DNA of 64,000 nucleotides, taken from positions 62,001 to 126,000 of the forward strand of contig NZ_JAFFIW010000009.1 of NCBI RefSeq assembly GCF_018588885.1, in the 5' to 3' direction. Below the pieces are notes generated by a model. That model was not told where the DNA came from and did not search any database. It worked only from the letters and a program-made list of their open reading frames with translations. Below are positions 54,709 to 64,000 of this stretch, one piece after another. This stretch comes from Mesorhizobium sp. dw_380 (GTDB lineage: Bacteria > Pseudomonadota > Alphaproteobacteria > Rhizobiales > Rhizobiaceae). Both the position numbers and the translations under genes were made by a program. Position 1 is the stretch's first letter. Each line of letters begins with the position of its first letter.

Positions 54709-54735
54709 CCGCCGGCCTTCGCGCCGGCGGTTTTT
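54709..54735 (+). terminator. Rho-independent terminator of recA
   Basis: An 8-bp GC stem CCGCCGGC (54709-54716) with GCCGGCGG (54723-54730), 6-nt loop, followed by TTTTT. It stands 82 bp after the recA stop. Confidence 0.9.
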
Positions 54736-54942
54736 CGTTTTGGGAGACCGGCAAGGCTCCTACATTGCCCATTCCGTGTTTCTGGACAGGGTGGGGCGTG
54801 CCCGCTAAAAGGCCAAGTCTATCTTCCTATGCTTGTCGCCCAAAATGACCTCGGTCTTGAGAAGACGATATGCATAAAGCAAAGACCTAAAGCGTGTCGC
54901 GTGGATCCGCATCGACGCGCTTTGGAAAGCAGAGAACAGTTT

Positions 54943-54964
54943 CCGCCGGCCGCGCCGGCGGTTT
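54943..54964 (+). terminator. Terminator-like hairpin in the alaS leader
   Basis: CCGCCGGC (54943-54950) and GCCGGCGG (54954-54961) with a 3-nt loop, followed by TTTT, only 20 bp before the alaS start. The stem equals that of the recA terminator. It could attenuate alaS or stop read-through. The 54736-54942 interval shows no gene. Confidence 0.6.
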
Positions 54965-54983
54965 TCGCGAAAAGGCAGCAGTC

Positions 54984-57650
54984 ATGAGTGGCGTGAACGA
55001 GATCCGGTCGACATTTCTCGACTATTTCCGCAAGGAGGGCCACGAGGTCGTCGCCTCGAGCCCGCTCGTGCCGCGCAACGATCCGACATTGATGTTCACC
55101 AATGCCGGCATGGTCCAGTTCAAGAACGTCTTCACCGGATTGGAGAAGCGGTCCTATTCGCGCGCCACCACCGCCCAGAAAAGCGTTCGCGCCGGCGGCA
55201 AGCACAACGACCTCGACAATGTCGGCTACACCGCACGCCACCTGACCTTCTTCGAGATGCTCGGCAATTTCTCCTTCGGCGACTATTTCAAGGAGCGCGC
55301 CATCGAGCTTGCCTGGAACCTGATCACCAAGGAATTCGGGCTGAAGAAGGACAAGCTGCTGGTTACTGTCTATCACACCGATGACGAGGCGGCGGGGTTC
55401 TGGAAGAAGATCGCCGGTTTTTCCGATGACCGCATCATTCGCATCCCGACCTCGGACAATTTCTGGGCGATGGGCGACACCGGTCCTTGCGGGCCGTGCT
55501 CGGAAATCTTCATCGACCGCGGCGAGCACATCTGGGGCGGTCCGCCCGGCAGCCCTGAGGAAGACGGCGACCGGTTCCTCGAATTCTGGAACCTGGTCTT
55601 CATGCAGTATGAACAGGTGACGAAGGAGGAGCGCATCGACCTGCCGCGCCCGTCAATCGACACCGGCATGGGCCTGGAGCGCATGGCCTCCATCATGCAA
55701 GGGGTGGAAAGCGTCTTCGAAACCGATCTGTTCCGTCACCTGATCGATGCGGCGTCCTCCGCGCTTGGGCGGGCTCCCGATGCGGAAACCGTGGCGTCCT
55801 ACCGCGTCATCGCCGATCACCTGCGCTCGTCTTCCTTCCTGGTTGCCGACGGCGTGCTGCCGTCGAACGAAGGCCGCGGCTATGTGCTGCGCCGCATCAT
55901 GCGCCGCGCCATGCGCCACGCTCAGTTGCTCGGTGCGAGCGAGCCGCTGATGTGGAAGCTGGTGCCGGCGCTGGTGCGTGAGATGGGCCAAGCCTATCCC
56001 GAGCTGCTGCGCGGCGAACAGCTGATATCGGAAACGCTGAAGCTCGAGGAGACGCGGTTCCGCAAGACGCTGGTGCGCGGCCTTGGCCTGCTCTCGGAGG
56101 CGACGGAAACGCTCACCGCCGGCGACATGCTGGATGGCGAGACGGCCTTCAAGCTCTACGACACCTACGGCTTCCCGCTCGACCTGACGCAGGACGCGCT
56201 GCGCCAGCGCAACATCTCGGTCGATCTGGCCGGCTTCACCAACGCGATGGAGCAGCAGAAGGCCGAGGCGCGTAAACATTGGACGGGGTCCGGCGAGGCT
56301 GCCACCGAGGCGGTTTGGTTCTCGGTGCGTGAACAGACCGGCGCCACCGAGTTCCTCGGTTACGAGACCGAGCAGGCAGAAGGCCTCATCCAGGCGCTGG
56401 TCAGGGACGGCAAGACCGTCGACAGCGCCGGCAAGGGCGACGCGGTCGCCGTGGTCGTCAACCAGACGCCGTTCTATGGCGAATCCGGCGGCCAGATGGG
56501 CGACACCGGCGTCATTTCAGGCGAAGGCTTCTCAATCGAGATATCCGACACCCAGAAGAAGGCCGACGGGCTGTTCGTGCATCTGGGCAAGGTGGCAAGC
56601 GGCACCGTCAAGACTGGCGCTGCCGTCGAGCTCAAGGTCGACCATGCGCGCCGCACTCGACTGCGGGCGAACCACTCCGCTACGCATCTGATCCATGAGG
56701 CGCTGCGCGAGGTGCTGGGCACCCATGTCGCGCAGAAGGGCTCGCTGGTCGCGCCCGAGCGCCTGCGCTTCGACATCTCGCACAACAAGCCGATTTCATC
56801 GGAGGACCTCGAAGAGGTCGAGCGCATGGCGAACGAAATCGTCGTCCAGAACGGCCCGGTGACCACGCGCCTGATGTCCGTCGACGACGCCATCGCCGAG
56901 GGCGCCATGGCGCTGTTCGGCGAGAAATATGGCGACGAGGTGCGCGTCGTCTCGATGGGCACCGGTGTGCACGGCGCCAAGGCCAACCGGCCCTATTCGG
57001 TCGAACTCTGCGGCGGCACCCATGTCGGGGCGACCGGCGATATCGGCTTGGTGCGTGTCGTGTCGGACAGCGCGGTCGCCGCCGGCGTGCGCCGCATCGA
57101 GGCACTGACCGGCGAGGCTGCCCGCAAACATCTCGACGAGCAGGACAGGCGCCTGAAGGCAGCAGCGGCGACGCTGAAGATTTCACCGGCCGATGTGCCG
57201 GCGCGTGTCGAGGCGCTGCTCGAAGAGCGCAAGAAGCTCGAAAAAGACCTGACCGAAGCGCGCAAGAAACTGGCGCTGGGCGATCGGTCGCCCGCCGGTG
57301 CGCCCGCCGAAAACGAAACCATTGCCGGTGTCGGTTTTCTCGGCAAGGCGGTTTCCGGTGTCTCGCCGAAGGACCTGAAGCCATTGGCTGATGCCGGCAA
57401 GAAGTCGCTCGGCTCAGGCATCGTCGTCTTCGTCGGCGCCAGCGAGGATAACAAGGCAAGTGTCGTCGTGGGCGTGACGGACGACCTGACCAGCCGCTTC
57501 AGCGCCGTCGATCTGGTGCGCGTCGCCTCCGCCGCATTGGGCGGGCAGGGCGGCGGCGGTCGGCCAGACATGGCCCAGGCCGGCGGCCCCGACGCTTCGA
57601 AGGCCAATGACGCAATTGCAGCGGTAAAGGCGGCGCTCGAGGCAGCCTGA
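54984..57650 (+). CDS. alaS: Alanine-tRNA ligase
   Basis: An 888-residue class II synthetase. The aminoacylation domain starts with the conserved [20 protein letters not shown] and contains the [16 protein letters not shown] and [19 protein letters not shown] motifs. The editing domain has the zinc ligands in [12 protein letters not shown] and [13 protein letters not shown], and the C-Ala domain ends the protein. It charges tRNA-Ala and clears Ser-tRNA-Ala. The ATG at 54984 gives [11 protein letters not shown], the usual start; the 30 preceding in-frame codons cover the leader hairpin. Confidence 0.97.
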   Translation: MSGVNEIRSTFLDYFRKEGHEVVASSPLVPRNDPTLMFTNAGMVQFKNVFTGLEKRSYSRATTAQKSVRAGGKHNDLDNVGYTARHLTFFEMLGNFSFGDYFKERAIELAWNLITKEFGLKKDKLLVTVYHTDDEAAGFWKKIAGFSDDRIIRIPTSDNFWAMGDTGPCGPCSEIFIDRGEHIWGGPPGSPEEDGDRFLEFWNLVFMQYEQVTKEERIDLPRPSIDTGMGLERMASIMQGVESVFETDLFRHLIDAASSALGRAPDAETVASYRVIADHLRSSSFLVADGVLPSNEGRGYVLRRIMRRAMRHAQLLGASEPLMWKLVPALVREMGQAYPELLRGEQLISETLKLEETRFRKTLVRGLGLLSEATETLTAGDMLDGETAFKLYDTYGFPLDLTQDALRQRNISVDLAGFTNAMEQQKAEARKHWTGSGEAATEAVWFSVREQTGATEFLGYETEQAEGLIQALVRDGKTVDSAGKGDAVAVVVNQTPFYGESGGQMGDTGVISGEGFSIEISDTQKKADGLFVHLGKVASGTVKTGAAVELKVDHARRTRLRANHSATHLIHEALREVLGTHVAQKGSLVAPERLRFDISHNKPISSEDLEEVERMANEIVVQNGPVTTRLMSVDDAIAEGAMALFGEKYGDEVRVVSMGTGVHGAKANRPYSVELCGGTHVGATGDIGLVRVVSDSAVAAGVRRIEALTGEAARKHLDEQDRRLKAAAATLKISPADVPARVEALLEERKKLEKDLTEARKKLALGDRSPAGAPAENETIAGVGFLGKAVSGVSPKDLKPLADAGKKSLGSGIVVFVGASEDNKASVVVGVTDDLTSRFSAVDLVRVASAALGGQGGGGRPDMAQAGGPDASKANDAIAAVKAALEAA

Positions 57651-57698
57651 GCCTGGTAACCGGCTTAGGTTGAGCCGGTCTCCAGCTTCCCCGAGGGT

Positions 57699-57872
57699 AG
57701 CGCCGCCCCTCATCTGGCTGCCGCCATCTTCTCCCCGTTGAACGGGGAGAAGATGGCTGTCACCGCGGCTTTCGCCAATCGCAAGCGTTGCAGAGGAAGC
57801 GCCGGCGTTGGGACCAGCTTCTTTCTCCCCGTTTACGGGGAGAAATGCCCGGCAGGGCAATGGGCGGCGCCG
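57699..57872. repeat. Rhizobial intergenic palindrome after alaS
   Basis: GCGCCGCCCCTCATCTGGCT on the left is roughly inverted near the right end (CAATGGGCGGCGC), with two inner hairpins, CTTCTCCCCGTT/AACGGGGAGAAG at 57728-57752 and CTCCCCGTTTACGGGGAG near 57826-57843. Same family as the repeats around the suf operon. Confidence 0.75.
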
Positions 57873-57922
57873 GCGCCGATAGCTGTCATCCGTGGGGCAG
57901 TCTCATGCGGAGACGGCGAAAC

Positions 57923-58549
57923 TCACCCGGCCTTTTCGGTTCGCGCAAAGCTCGGGCGGGCCGCGATACGCGCATACCAGGCCTGTATATCCGCAAACCC
58001 GGCGAGCAAACCCCGCCCTTCGGCGACCTTGACGAAATAGCCGATGATGGGTGCTGCATGCAGGTCGGCCAATGTCAGCTGGTCGCCGAGCAACCATGAT
58101 CCTTGCGCCTTCAGTGACGTGAGCACCTTGAGCACCCTCTCTGCCTGCCGCAGGCCGTCCGCGATCAAGCTCTCGTCGGGCGTCTCTTTCTCCAGCCGCT
58201 CGACGGCGACGTCCCAGACCATCGATCTGTAACCATAAGCATCGAGCATGCCGATAACCTGGTTCATCCGCGCACGGCTGCGCGGAAGCTTCGGCTGCAG
58301 CGCCGGCCCCTCGAAGGCTTCGTCGGCATAGCGCGCGATCGCGCTCGTCTCGAAGAGGCGGAAGCCCTCATGTTCGAAGGCCGGGATGCGGCCGAACGGG
58401 TGGTGTTCAAGATACCCAGCCGGGATGCCCTCGGCGGCAAAGATGTCGAGCGGCACCAGCTCATAGTCGATGCCTTTCTCCTCTAGCGCCATCCGCGCGA
58501 TGCGCACGTAAACGCTGTAGTCCGCGCCGTAGAGGATTGGCTTGGTCAT
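57923..58549 (-). CDS. Glutathione S-transferase family protein
   Basis: A 208-residue GST. The N-terminal thioredoxin fold has LYGADYSVYVRIARMALEEK, the cis-Pro HHPFGRIPAFEHEG and the glutathione-contacting LFETSAIARYAD. The all-helical C-terminal domain carries WLLGDQLTLADLHAAPI. The first catalytic position is Ser or Tyr (YSVY), so it is a theta/nu-like type; the substrate is unknown. The ATG at 58549 gives MTKPILYG; longer reading frames overlap the icd terminator. Confidence 0.92.
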   Translation of the reverse strand: MTKPILYGADYSVYVRIARMALEEKGIDYELVPLDIFAAEGIPAGYLEHHPFGRIPAFEHEGFRLFETSAIARYADEAFEGPALQPKLPRSRARMNQVIGMLDAYGYRSMVWDVAVERLEKETPDESLIADGLRQAERVLKVLTSLKAQGSWLLGDQLTLADLHAAPIIGYFVKVAEGRGLLAGFADIQAWYARIAARPSFARTEKAG

Positions 58550-58583
58550 CGATCGGCCTTTGCTTCCGCTCGGTCGTGCACGC

Positions 58584-58614
58584 AAAAAAACGAAGGCTCC
58601 TTTCGGAGCCTTCG
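58584..58614 (-). terminator. Rho-independent terminator of icd
   Basis: A 10-bp perfect stem, CGAAGGCTCC (58591-58600) and GGAGCCTTCG (58605-58614), with a 4-nt loop and a run of seven A at 58584-58590, i.e. a T tract on the minus strand. It lies just past the icd stop at 58633. Confidence 0.93.
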
Positions 58615-58632
58615 GCATCTGGAACCGGGGAC

Positions 58633-59844
58633 TTACGCCATCGCCTTCTGCAAATTCTCGTCGATCTTGTCGAGGAAGCCGGTGGTCGAGAGCCAGGGCT
58701 GGTCGGGGCCGATCAGCAGCGACAGGTCCTTTGTCATGAAGCCGGACTCGACGGTCTGGATGCAGACCTTCTCCAGCGTCTCGGCGAAGCGCTTCAGTTC
58801 GGCATTGTCGTCGAGCTTGGCGCGGTGAGCGAGCCCACGTGTCCAGGCGAAGATCGAGGCGATCGAATTGGTCGAGGTTTCCTCGCCTTTCTGGTGCTGG
58901 CGATAGTGGCGGGTGACGGTGCCGTGCGCGGCTTCGGCTTCCACCGTCTTGCCATCCGGCGTCATCAGCACCGAGGTCATCAGGCCGAGCGAGCCGAACC
59001 CTTGCGCCACCGTGTCGGACTGGACGTCGCCATCATAGTTCTTGCAGGCCCAGACATAGCCGCCCGACCATTTCAGGCTGGAGGCCACCATGTCGTCGAT
59101 CAGGCGATGCTCGTACCACAGCTTCTTCGACTTGAACTCGGCCTCGAATTCAGCCTCGTAGACTTCCTGGAAAATATCCTTGAAGCGGCCGTCATAGGCC
59201 TTGAGGATGGTGTTCTTGGTCGACAGGTAGACCGGATAGTTGCGCAGCAGGCCGTAATTCAGCGAGGCGCGGGCGAATTCGCGGATCGATTCGTCGAGAT
59301 TGTACATGGCCATCGCGACACCGGAGCCGGGTGCGTCGAACACGTCGTGCTCGATGACCTGGCCGTCCTCGCCGACGAACTTGATGGTCAGCTTGCCCTT
59401 GCCGGGGAAGCGGAAATCGGTGGCGCGGTACTGGTCGCCGAAAGCATGACGGCCGACGATGATCGGCTTGGTCCAGCCGGGCACCAGCCGCGGCACGTTC
59501 TTCATGATGATCGGTTCGCGGAAGATGGTGCCGCCGAGGATGTTGCGGATCGTGCCGTTCGGCGACTTCCACATCTTCTTCAGCTTGAATTCCTCGACGC
59601 GCTGCTCGTCGGGGGTGATGGTCGCGCATTTCACGCCGACGCCGTATTTCTTGATGGCGTTGGCCGAATCGATGGTCACCTGGTCGTTCGTCGCGTCACG
59701 ATGCTCGATGCCGAGGTCGTAATATTCGAGCTTCAGGTCGAGATAAGGGTGGATCAGCTTGTCCTTGATGAACTGCCAGATGATGCGGGTCATCTCGTCG
59801 CCGTCGAGTTCGACGACCGGGTTCGCCACCTTGATCTTCGCCAT
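58633..59844 (-). CDS. icd: Isocitrate dehydrogenase (NADP-dependent)
   Basis: A 403-residue eukaryotic-type NADP-IDH subfamily protein. It starts [20 protein letters not shown], has the isocitrate-binding [19 protein letters not shown] with the key Ser and Arg residues, the metal-binding [28 protein letters not shown] region and the coenzyme segment [12 protein letters not shown]. It makes 2-oxoglutarate in the TCA cycle. The ATG at 59844 is the family start; upstream codons in frame are non-homologous. Confidence 0.97.
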   Translation of the reverse strand: MAKIKVANPVVELDGDEMTRIIWQFIKDKLIHPYLDLKLEYYDLGIEHRDATNDQVTIDSANAIKKYGVGVKCATITPDEQRVEEFKLKKMWKSPNGTIRNILGGTIFREPIIMKNVPRLVPGWTKPIIVGRHAFGDQYRATDFRFPGKGKLTIKFVGEDGQVIEHDVFDAPGSGVAMAMYNLDESIREFARASLNYGLLRNYPVYLSTKNTILKAYDGRFKDIFQEVYEAEFEAEFKSKKLWYEHRLIDDMVASSLKWSGGYVWACKNYDGDVQSDTVAQGFGSLGLMTSVLMTPDGKTVEAEAAHGTVTRHYRQHQKGEETSTNSIASIFAWTRGLAHRAKLDDNAELKRFAETLEKVCIQTVESGFMTKDLSLLIGPDQPWLSTTGFLDKIDENLQKAMA

Positions 59845-60060
59845 GGAAAGAATGCCTCGTTTCTGGGATATGGGACGGCCTTGCCCGCGTGGCGTTCGGC
59901 CGGGGGGATGCGGAGCGTATATCAAAGCGTTTTTGGCCGCGCAAACGGCGATCGGTCACGAATGTGGGCTATGGCCGCCATCATTTGCGAATGCTTCATT
60001 TTCGCGGCCGAATATGGCAGGGGACGCTGAAATGCCGCAAACAGCAGTTCTTTGACAATC

Positions 60061-60978
60061 ATGCCCGTCACGAAAGATCCCGACACCATCGCACCCGCCG
60101 GCCCGGCGATCATTCTGGTCGAGCCGCAGCTTGGCGAGAATATCGGCATGGTCGCACGCGCCATGGCCAATTTCGGCTTGGTCGAGTTGCGCCTGGTCAA
60201 TCCGCGCGACGGCTGGCCGAGCGAGAAGGCACGTGCCGCCGCCAGCCGTGCCGACCATGTCATCGACGCGGTCAAGGTCTTCGACGATCTCGCCTCGGCA
60301 CTTGCCGACCTGAACTTCGTTTTCGCCACCACGGCAAGGCAACGCGATGGCTTCAAGGCTGTGCGCGGTCCGGTCGAAGCGGGTAGGGTGCTCCGGGCCC
60401 GTCACGGAATGGGGCAGCGCACCGGCATCCTGTTCGGCCGCGAGCGTTTCGGCCTCTACAATGACGAGGTCGGCCTCGCCGACGAGATTGTCACCTTTCC
60501 GGTCGATCCCGACTTCTCCTCGCTCAACATCGCCCAGGCTGCGCTGCTGATGTCGTATGAGTGGATGAAGTCGGGCTTGGAGGATGAGACCAAGACCAAC
60601 TTTTCGGGGCCGCGGATGAAGCCGGCGAGCAAGGAAGAACTGCACGGCCTGTTCGCCTACCTCGAAGGCGCACTCGAGGCGCGCGGCTATTTCCGGCCGG
60701 CGCCGAAGAAGCCGAAGATGGTCGACAATCTGCGCGCCGTGCTGACGCGCGCCGGTTTCGCCGAGCCGGAGCTGAAGGTGCTGCGCGGGATCATCTCGTC
60801 GCTCGACAGGTTTTCGCCGGCCATGCCGCGCGGCGATGGTTCCCCGGGCGATGATCCAAGGCGGCTTCCGGCCGCCGCGCGCGCCGGCAAGGCAGAGCCG
60901 GGTCGCCCGGCGCACCGGCCTTCCGGCGACGATGAGGATGCGCCGCCGCTGGGCGGTAAGGGAACCGATAATGACTGA
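60061..60978 (+). CDS. TrmJ-type tRNA 2'-O-methyltransferase (SPOUT)
   Basis: A 305-residue SpoU/TrmJ-family enzyme. The knotted SPOUT motifs are visible: motif 1 [20 protein letters not shown], motif 2 [20 protein letters not shown] and motif 3 [16 protein letters not shown]. TrmJ methylates the ribose of position 32 in tRNA. The last 45 residues are a Pro/Gly/Asp-rich tail not part of the fold. It overlaps murI by 8 bp. The ATG at 60061 is chosen over a TTG nine bases earlier. Confidence 0.9.
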   Translation: MPVTKDPDTIAPAGPAIILVEPQLGENIGMVARAMANFGLVELRLVNPRDGWPSEKARAAASRADHVIDAVKVFDDLASALADLNFVFATTARQRDGFKAVRGPVEAGRVLRARHGMGQRTGILFGRERFGLYNDEVGLADEIVTFPVDPDFSSLNIAQAALLMSYEWMKSGLEDETKTNFSGPRMKPASKEELHGLFAYLEGALEARGYFRPAPKKPKMVDNLRAVLTRAGFAEPELKVLRGIISSLDRFSPAMPRGDGSPGDDPRRLPAAARAGKAEPGRPAHRPSGDDEDAPPLGGKGTDND

Positions 60979-61759
60979 CCAGCCGATCCTGATGTTTGAT
61001 TCCGGCGTCGGCGGGCTGACTGTATTGCGCGAGGCGCGCGTGCTGATGCCGGACCGGCGCTTCGTCTATGTCGCCGACGATGCGGCTTTTCCTTTTGGCG
61101 CCTGGGAAGAGCCGGCCCTGCGGACCCATATACTGGAGCTGTTCGCCAGACTGCTCGACAGGTTTGCGCCGGCCATTTCGGTCATCGCCTGCAACACCGC
61201 CTCGACGCTGGTGATCGATGCGTTGCGCGACAGATTTCCCGGCCATCCCTTCGTCGGCACCGTGCCGGCGGTCAAGCCGGCGGCGGAGCGCACCCGCTCG
61301 GGCCTGGTCTCGGTGCTGGCGACGCCGGGCACCGTGAAGCGGCAATATACGCGCGATCTGATCAGCAAGTGGGCGCAGAAATGCCATGTCCGCCTGGTGG
61401 GCAGCGATAGGCTGGCCGGGCTTGCCGAATCCTATATGCGCGAGGGTTTTGTCGACGAGGAAGCCGTGCGCGCCGAGATCGCGCCCTGTTTCATGGCACA
61501 TGACGGGCTCAGGACCGACATCGTCGTGCTGGCCTGCACGCACTATCCGTTCCTGGTCAACCGCATGCGCAAGACCGCGCCCTGGCCGGTCGACTGGATC
61601 GATCCGGCCGAGGCGATCGCCCGGCGAGCCCTTTCGCTCCTGCCGCCCCTCGACGGGCCGCTGCCGCAAGGCGAGCCCGATATCGCCGTCTTCACCTCCG
61701 GCAAGGCGGATTTCGCCGTCAGCCGCCTGATGCAGGGCTTTGGACTGACCGTCGCCTGA
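60971..61759 (+). CDS. murI: Glutamate racemase
   Basis: A 262-residue MurI, making D-glutamate for peptidoglycan. [14 protein letters not shown] is at the N-terminus, followed by [14 protein letters not shown], the first catalytic Cys in [11 protein letters not shown] and the second in [10 protein letters not shown]. It is translated from within the end of the methyltransferase gene, so the two are coupled. No UDP-MurNAc-Ala regulatory extension is evident. Confidence 0.95.
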   Translation: MTDQPILMFDSGVGGLTVLREARVLMPDRRFVYVADDAAFPFGAWEEPALRTHILELFARLLDRFAPAISVIACNTASTLVIDALRDRFPGHPFVGTVPAVKPAAERTRSGLVSVLATPGTVKRQYTRDLISKWAQKCHVRLVGSDRLAGLAESYMREGFVDEEAVRAEIAPCFMAHDGLRTDIVVLACTHYPFLVNRMRKTAPWPVDWIDPAEAIARRALSLLPPLDGPLPQGEPDIAVFTSGKADFAVSRLMQGFGLTVA

Positions 61760-61820
61760 TCCCCGGAACATTGGCAGGTTCGTCGCGTTTCTCCGACACG
61801 GCAATGAAGGAGAAACGGCC

Positions 61821-62009
61821 ATGCCAGCCACCTCTAAAGCCCAGCAGAAAGCCGCCGGCGCCGCGCTCTCCGCCAAGCGCGGCGAGACCAAGAAGAGCGA
61901 GCTCAAAGGCGCTTCCAAGGGTATGTATGAATCGATGAGCGAAAAGCAGCTCGAGGAATTCGCAGAAACGAAGCGTAAGGGTCTGCCGGAGAAGAAATCC
62001 AAGGATTGA
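61821..62009 (+). CDS. DUF3008 small protein
   Basis: A 62-residue highly charged protein, MPATSKAQQKAAGAALSAKR then ELKGASKGMYESMSEKQLEE and a Lys-rich end. This is the DUF3008 pattern, widespread in proteobacteria and of unknown function. AAGGAG lies 10 bp before the ATG. A bidirectional terminator follows. Confidence 0.88.
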   Translation: MPATSKAQQKAAGAALSAKRGETKKSELKGASKGMYESMSEKQLEEFAETKRKGLPEKKSKD

Positions 62010-62049
62010 GCGCTTGGAGCCGAGGCTCTGCCGAGGATTGCTGAACGAA

Positions 62050-62078
62050 AAAGGCCAGCGATTGATCGCCGGCCCTTT
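62050..62078. terminator. Bidirectional terminator
   Basis: AAAGGCCAGCGAT (62050-62062) pairs with ATCGCCGGCCCTTT (62065-62078) with few mismatches, with A-rich and T-containing flanks, between two convergent genes. Confidence 0.75.
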
Positions 62079-62097
62079 GACTGCTGCTTGGTTCGGC

Positions 62098-62295
62098 TTA
62101 CCAGCGGTGGCAGCGCCGTACTCTTTCGACGATCACCCTGCGATGGCCATGCCGCCACACCACTCTCTTCTTGACGATGACGCGGCAGACCTGTTTGTGC
62201 CCGTGCCAATGACGGGCCATCGCCGGCTCCGGCGCAACCGCCATCGATCCGGCCAGAACCGCGGCGCCGGCCAAGGTAAGGAAGAACTTCTTCAT
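62098..62295 (-). CDS. Small secreted His/Arg-rich protein
   Basis: A 65-residue protein with a signal peptide (FFLTLAGAAVLAGSMAVAPE, cleavage after AMA). The mature 35 residues are RHWHGHKQVCRVIVKKRVVW then RHGHRRVIVERVRRCHRW: very basic, six His, two Cys that may pair. Similar short secreted peptides are common in Rhizobiales; function unknown. The start has a good GGAGTCC site upstream. Confidence 0.65.
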   Translation of the reverse strand: MKKFFLTLAGAAVLAGSMAVAPEPAMARHWHGHKQVCRVIVKKRVVWRHGHRRVIVERVRRCHRW

Positions 62296-62547
62296 GCTAA
62301 TTGGACTCCTCTAGCTCCAGTTCGTTCCTGGTGCCGTTGGCGCAAACCTCCCGCCACATCCGGCATCGCATCAACGCCCGGACGCTATAGGGTTGCGTCA
62401 GGTCGCGCCACTCACAAGCTTGACACCGGTTAAATCTCGGTTTAACCAGCCGCCAACGCCGGGCAGCGATGTCCGGTGTTTGTTTTATATGCGCAAGATC
62501 TGTAACAGCTAGTCGTTCCCGATCTTGTTTGAACTGACGTGTCCCGT

Positions 62548-62578
62548 GGGTTTTCCGCCGCGTTGCGTGGGAAAACCC
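62548..62578 (+). promoter_or_regulatory. Structured leader hairpin upstream of rpsD
   Basis: GGGTTTTCC (62548-62556) and GGAAAACCC (62570-62578) form a perfect 9-bp stem with a 13-nt loop, 93 bp before the rpsD start, in a 375-bp gene-free stretch. S4 is a known autoregulator in other bacteria, so a leader structure is plausible, but no specific S4 site can be recognised. The rest of 62296-62670 shows no gene. Confidence 0.35.
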
Positions 62579-62670
62579 TGTCAGGTCTCGAAAACGGAGG
62601 CCAGAGGAGGGCGCGTTTCCTTCACCCGTACCATGAGGTGCCGGGTGTGTTGTTTTGAAAAGGGAATGCG

Positions 62671-63288
62671 ATGAGCAAGCGCGAATCAGCGAAATACAAG
62701 ATCGACCGCCGTCTCGGCGAGAATATCTGGGGCCGCCCGAAGTCCCCGGTCAACAAGCGTGAATACGGTCCCGGCCAGCACGGCCAGCGCCGCAAGGGCA
62801 AGCTTTCCGACTTCGGCCTGCAGCTGCGCGCCAAGCAGAAGCTGAAGGGTCACTATGGCGACGTTTCGGAAAAGCAGTTCCGCAAGGTCTATGAAGAGGC
62901 CGACCGCCGCAAGGGCGACACTTCGGAGAACCTGATCGGCCTGCTCGAATCGCGTCTCGACGCGGTCGTCTACCGCGCCAAGTTCGTTCCGACCATTTTC
63001 GCCGCGCGTCAGTTCGTCAACCACGGCCACGTCAACGTCAACGGCAAGCGCGTCAACATCGGCTCGTATCGCTGCAAGCCGGGCGACGTCGTCGAAGTGC
63101 GCGAGAAGTCGAAGCAGCTGGTCATCGTCCTGGAATCGGTTGGTCTCGCCGAGCGCGACGTGCCCGACTACATCGAAGCCGATCACAACAAGATGGTCGC
63201 GACGTTCTCGCGTATTCCGGGTCTGGCGGATGTCCCGTTCGCCGTGCAGATGGAACCGAACCTCGTCGTCGAATTTTATTCGCGCTAA
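62671..63288 (+). CDS. rpsD: 30S ribosomal protein S4
   Basis: A 205-residue S4 protein. [20 protein letters not shown] is the alphaproteobacterial type of start; [20 protein letters not shown], the S4 domain ([40 protein letters not shown]) and the C-terminal [17 protein letters not shown] are all present. It binds 16S rRNA early in 30S assembly. AAAGGG precedes the ATG. It stands alone with its own terminator, not in the alpha operon. Confidence 0.98.
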   Translation: MSKRESAKYKIDRRLGENIWGRPKSPVNKREYGPGQHGQRRKGKLSDFGLQLRAKQKLKGHYGDVSEKQFRKVYEEADRRKGDTSENLIGLLESRLDAVVYRAKFVPTIFAARQFVNHGHVNVNGKRVNIGSYRCKPGDVVEVREKSKQLVIVLESVGLAERDVPDYIEADHNKMVATFSRIPGLADVPFAVQMEPNLVVEFYSR

Positions 63289-63312
63289 GCGAACGCTTCT
63301 CTGCGATATCGG

Positions 63313-63339
63313 AAAGGCCGCCCTCGAGGCGGCCTTTTT
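63313..63339 (+). terminator. Rho-independent terminator of rpsD
   Basis: AAAGGCCGCC (63313-63322) pairs perfectly with GGCGGCCTTT (63328-63337), loop CTCGA, T tract to 63339; 25 bp after the rpsD stop. Confidence 0.95.
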
Positions 63340-63421
63340 GTTTCGCCCATCCGCTTTGCCGTTTCGATTTTCCGGCCAATGCGCTAATCCGGGCGGAAGT
63401 CACATCCGGGGCCGCCGCGCC

Positions 63422-64000
63422 ATGAACATGCTGCAAGACATCGAAACGCTTGAACCGGCCGCCGAAGGCGGTTTCCATCCGCTGTTCGCCGATGTGCCGT
63501 CCTCGGTCGAGTTCAACAAATTGCGCAAGCGGCTGCTGCGGCTGACCCGCCAGGCGATCGAGGATTTCTCGATGGTGAAGCCCGGAGAGCGCTGGCTGGT
63601 CGCTCTGTCGGGCGGCAAGGATTCGTACTGCCTGCTTGCCATGCTGCTGGATCTCAAATGGCGCGGGCTGCTGCCGGTCGAATTGCTGGCCTGCAATCTG
63701 GACCAGGGCCAGCCGAATTTCCCCAAGCACATCCTGCCCGACTATCTCGATGCCAACGGCATTGCGCACCGCATCGAATACCAGGACACCTATTCGGTCG
63801 TCACCAGCAAGCTACCCGAGGGCAGTACCTACTGTTCGCTGTGCTCCCGGCTGCGGCGCGGCCATCTTTACCGCATCGCGCGTGAGGAGGGGTGCTCGGC
63901 CCTGGTTCTCGGTCACCACCGGGAGGACATCCTCGAAACCTTCTTCATGAATCTGTTCCACGGTGGCCGGCTTGCCGCCATGCCGCCAAAACTGCTCAAC
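63422..64000 (+). CDS. ttcA: tRNA 2-thiocytidine(32) synthetase TtcA (N-terminal part)
   Basis: The first 193 residues of a PP-loop ATPase; the gene is cut by the right edge. The PP-loop is [16 protein letters not shown], and the first of the two CxxC pairs that hold the [4Fe-4S] cluster is in [34 protein letters not shown] is family-typical. TtcA thiolates C32 of some tRNAs. Its need for an Fe-S cluster connects it functionally to the suf operon upstream. Confidence 0.94.
   Translation, partial: MNMLQDIETLEPAAEGGFHPLFADVPSSVEFNKLRKRLLRLTRQAIEDFSMVKPGERWLVALSGGKDSYCLLAMLLDLKWRGLLPVELLACNLDQGQPNFPKHILPDYLDANGIAHRIEYQDTYSVVTSKLPEGSTYCSLCSRLRRGHLYRIAREEGCSALVLGHHREDILETFFMNLFHGGRLAAMPPKLLN

Overview
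The window looks like chromosome from a Mesorhizobium-type alphaproteobacterium (Rhizobiales). It is GC-rich. It has a DUF680 small secreted protein (a family I know mainly from Mesorhizobium), a suf operon preceded by a near-perfect rhizobial Irr box, rhizobial intergenic palindromes, and core genes (recA, alaS, icd, rpsD, tyrS) that read as alphaproteobacterial. No rRNA or CRISPR array is present. The genes at both edges are cut by the window.

Layout. (1) 1-3.2 kb: sugar uptake genes (family-1 binding protein diverging from a CUT1-type ATPase, RbsD/FucU mutarotase, ribokinase). (2) 4.1-16 kb: a tRNA hotspot. tRNA-Asp and tRNA-Val(TAC) are followed by a 9.66-kb integrated island bounded by a perfect 71-bp direct repeat of the tRNA-Val 3' part (4450-4520 and 14114-14184). 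The island carries a small divergent family-A polymerase-like protein, a Rap1a-like periplasmic protein, an XRE regulator, a serine recombinase, a 1009-residue NACHT NTPase, a HEPN-like protein and an intact tyrosine integrase. Three decayed integrase pieces, a decayed tRNA-Val(GAC) and a repeated TGTGAC-N5-TGTGAC motif show repeated integrations at this site. Just outside lies a frameshifted AlbA_2/Schlafen-type gene. (3) 17-22 kb: a minus-strand CUT2 sugar ABC operon led by its own ROK repressor, ending with an SDR oxidoreductase. (4) 22-27.6 kb: M23 peptidase, Bcp peroxiredoxin, AsmA/YhdP-type giant envelope protein.

(5) 27.7-36.4 kb: a 14-gene plus-strand copper and thiol-redox cluster: Met-rich protein, multicopper oxidase, two DUF411 proteins, two TlpA-like thioredoxins, two SCO proteins (the second frameshifted), PCu(A)C chaperone, DsbA-like protein, CcdA, a Cys-rich protein and two small membrane proteins. 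The pieces fit one job: oxidise, bind and hand over periplasmic copper while keeping the metal-site cysteines in the right redox state. (6) 36.5-42.5 kb: tyrS, lipid/glycan transferases, PAP2 phosphatase, alpha/beta hydrolase. (7) 42.6-50 kb: the complete SUF iron-sulfur operon (desulfurase, sufB, sufC, sufD, sufS, DUF59, sufA) behind an Irr box. (8) 50-64 kb: GFA and TfoX-like proteins, psuK-psuG, recA with two LexA-like boxes, alaS, a GST, icd, a TrmJ-type methyltransferase, murI, DUF3008, rpsD and the start of ttcA.

The most novel-looking content is the tRNA-Val island: an exonuclease-less polymerase with intact family-A motifs A, B and C, together with NACHT and HEPN-like proteins, resembles an uncharacterised accessory or defence module. 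That role is inferred from gene content alone.
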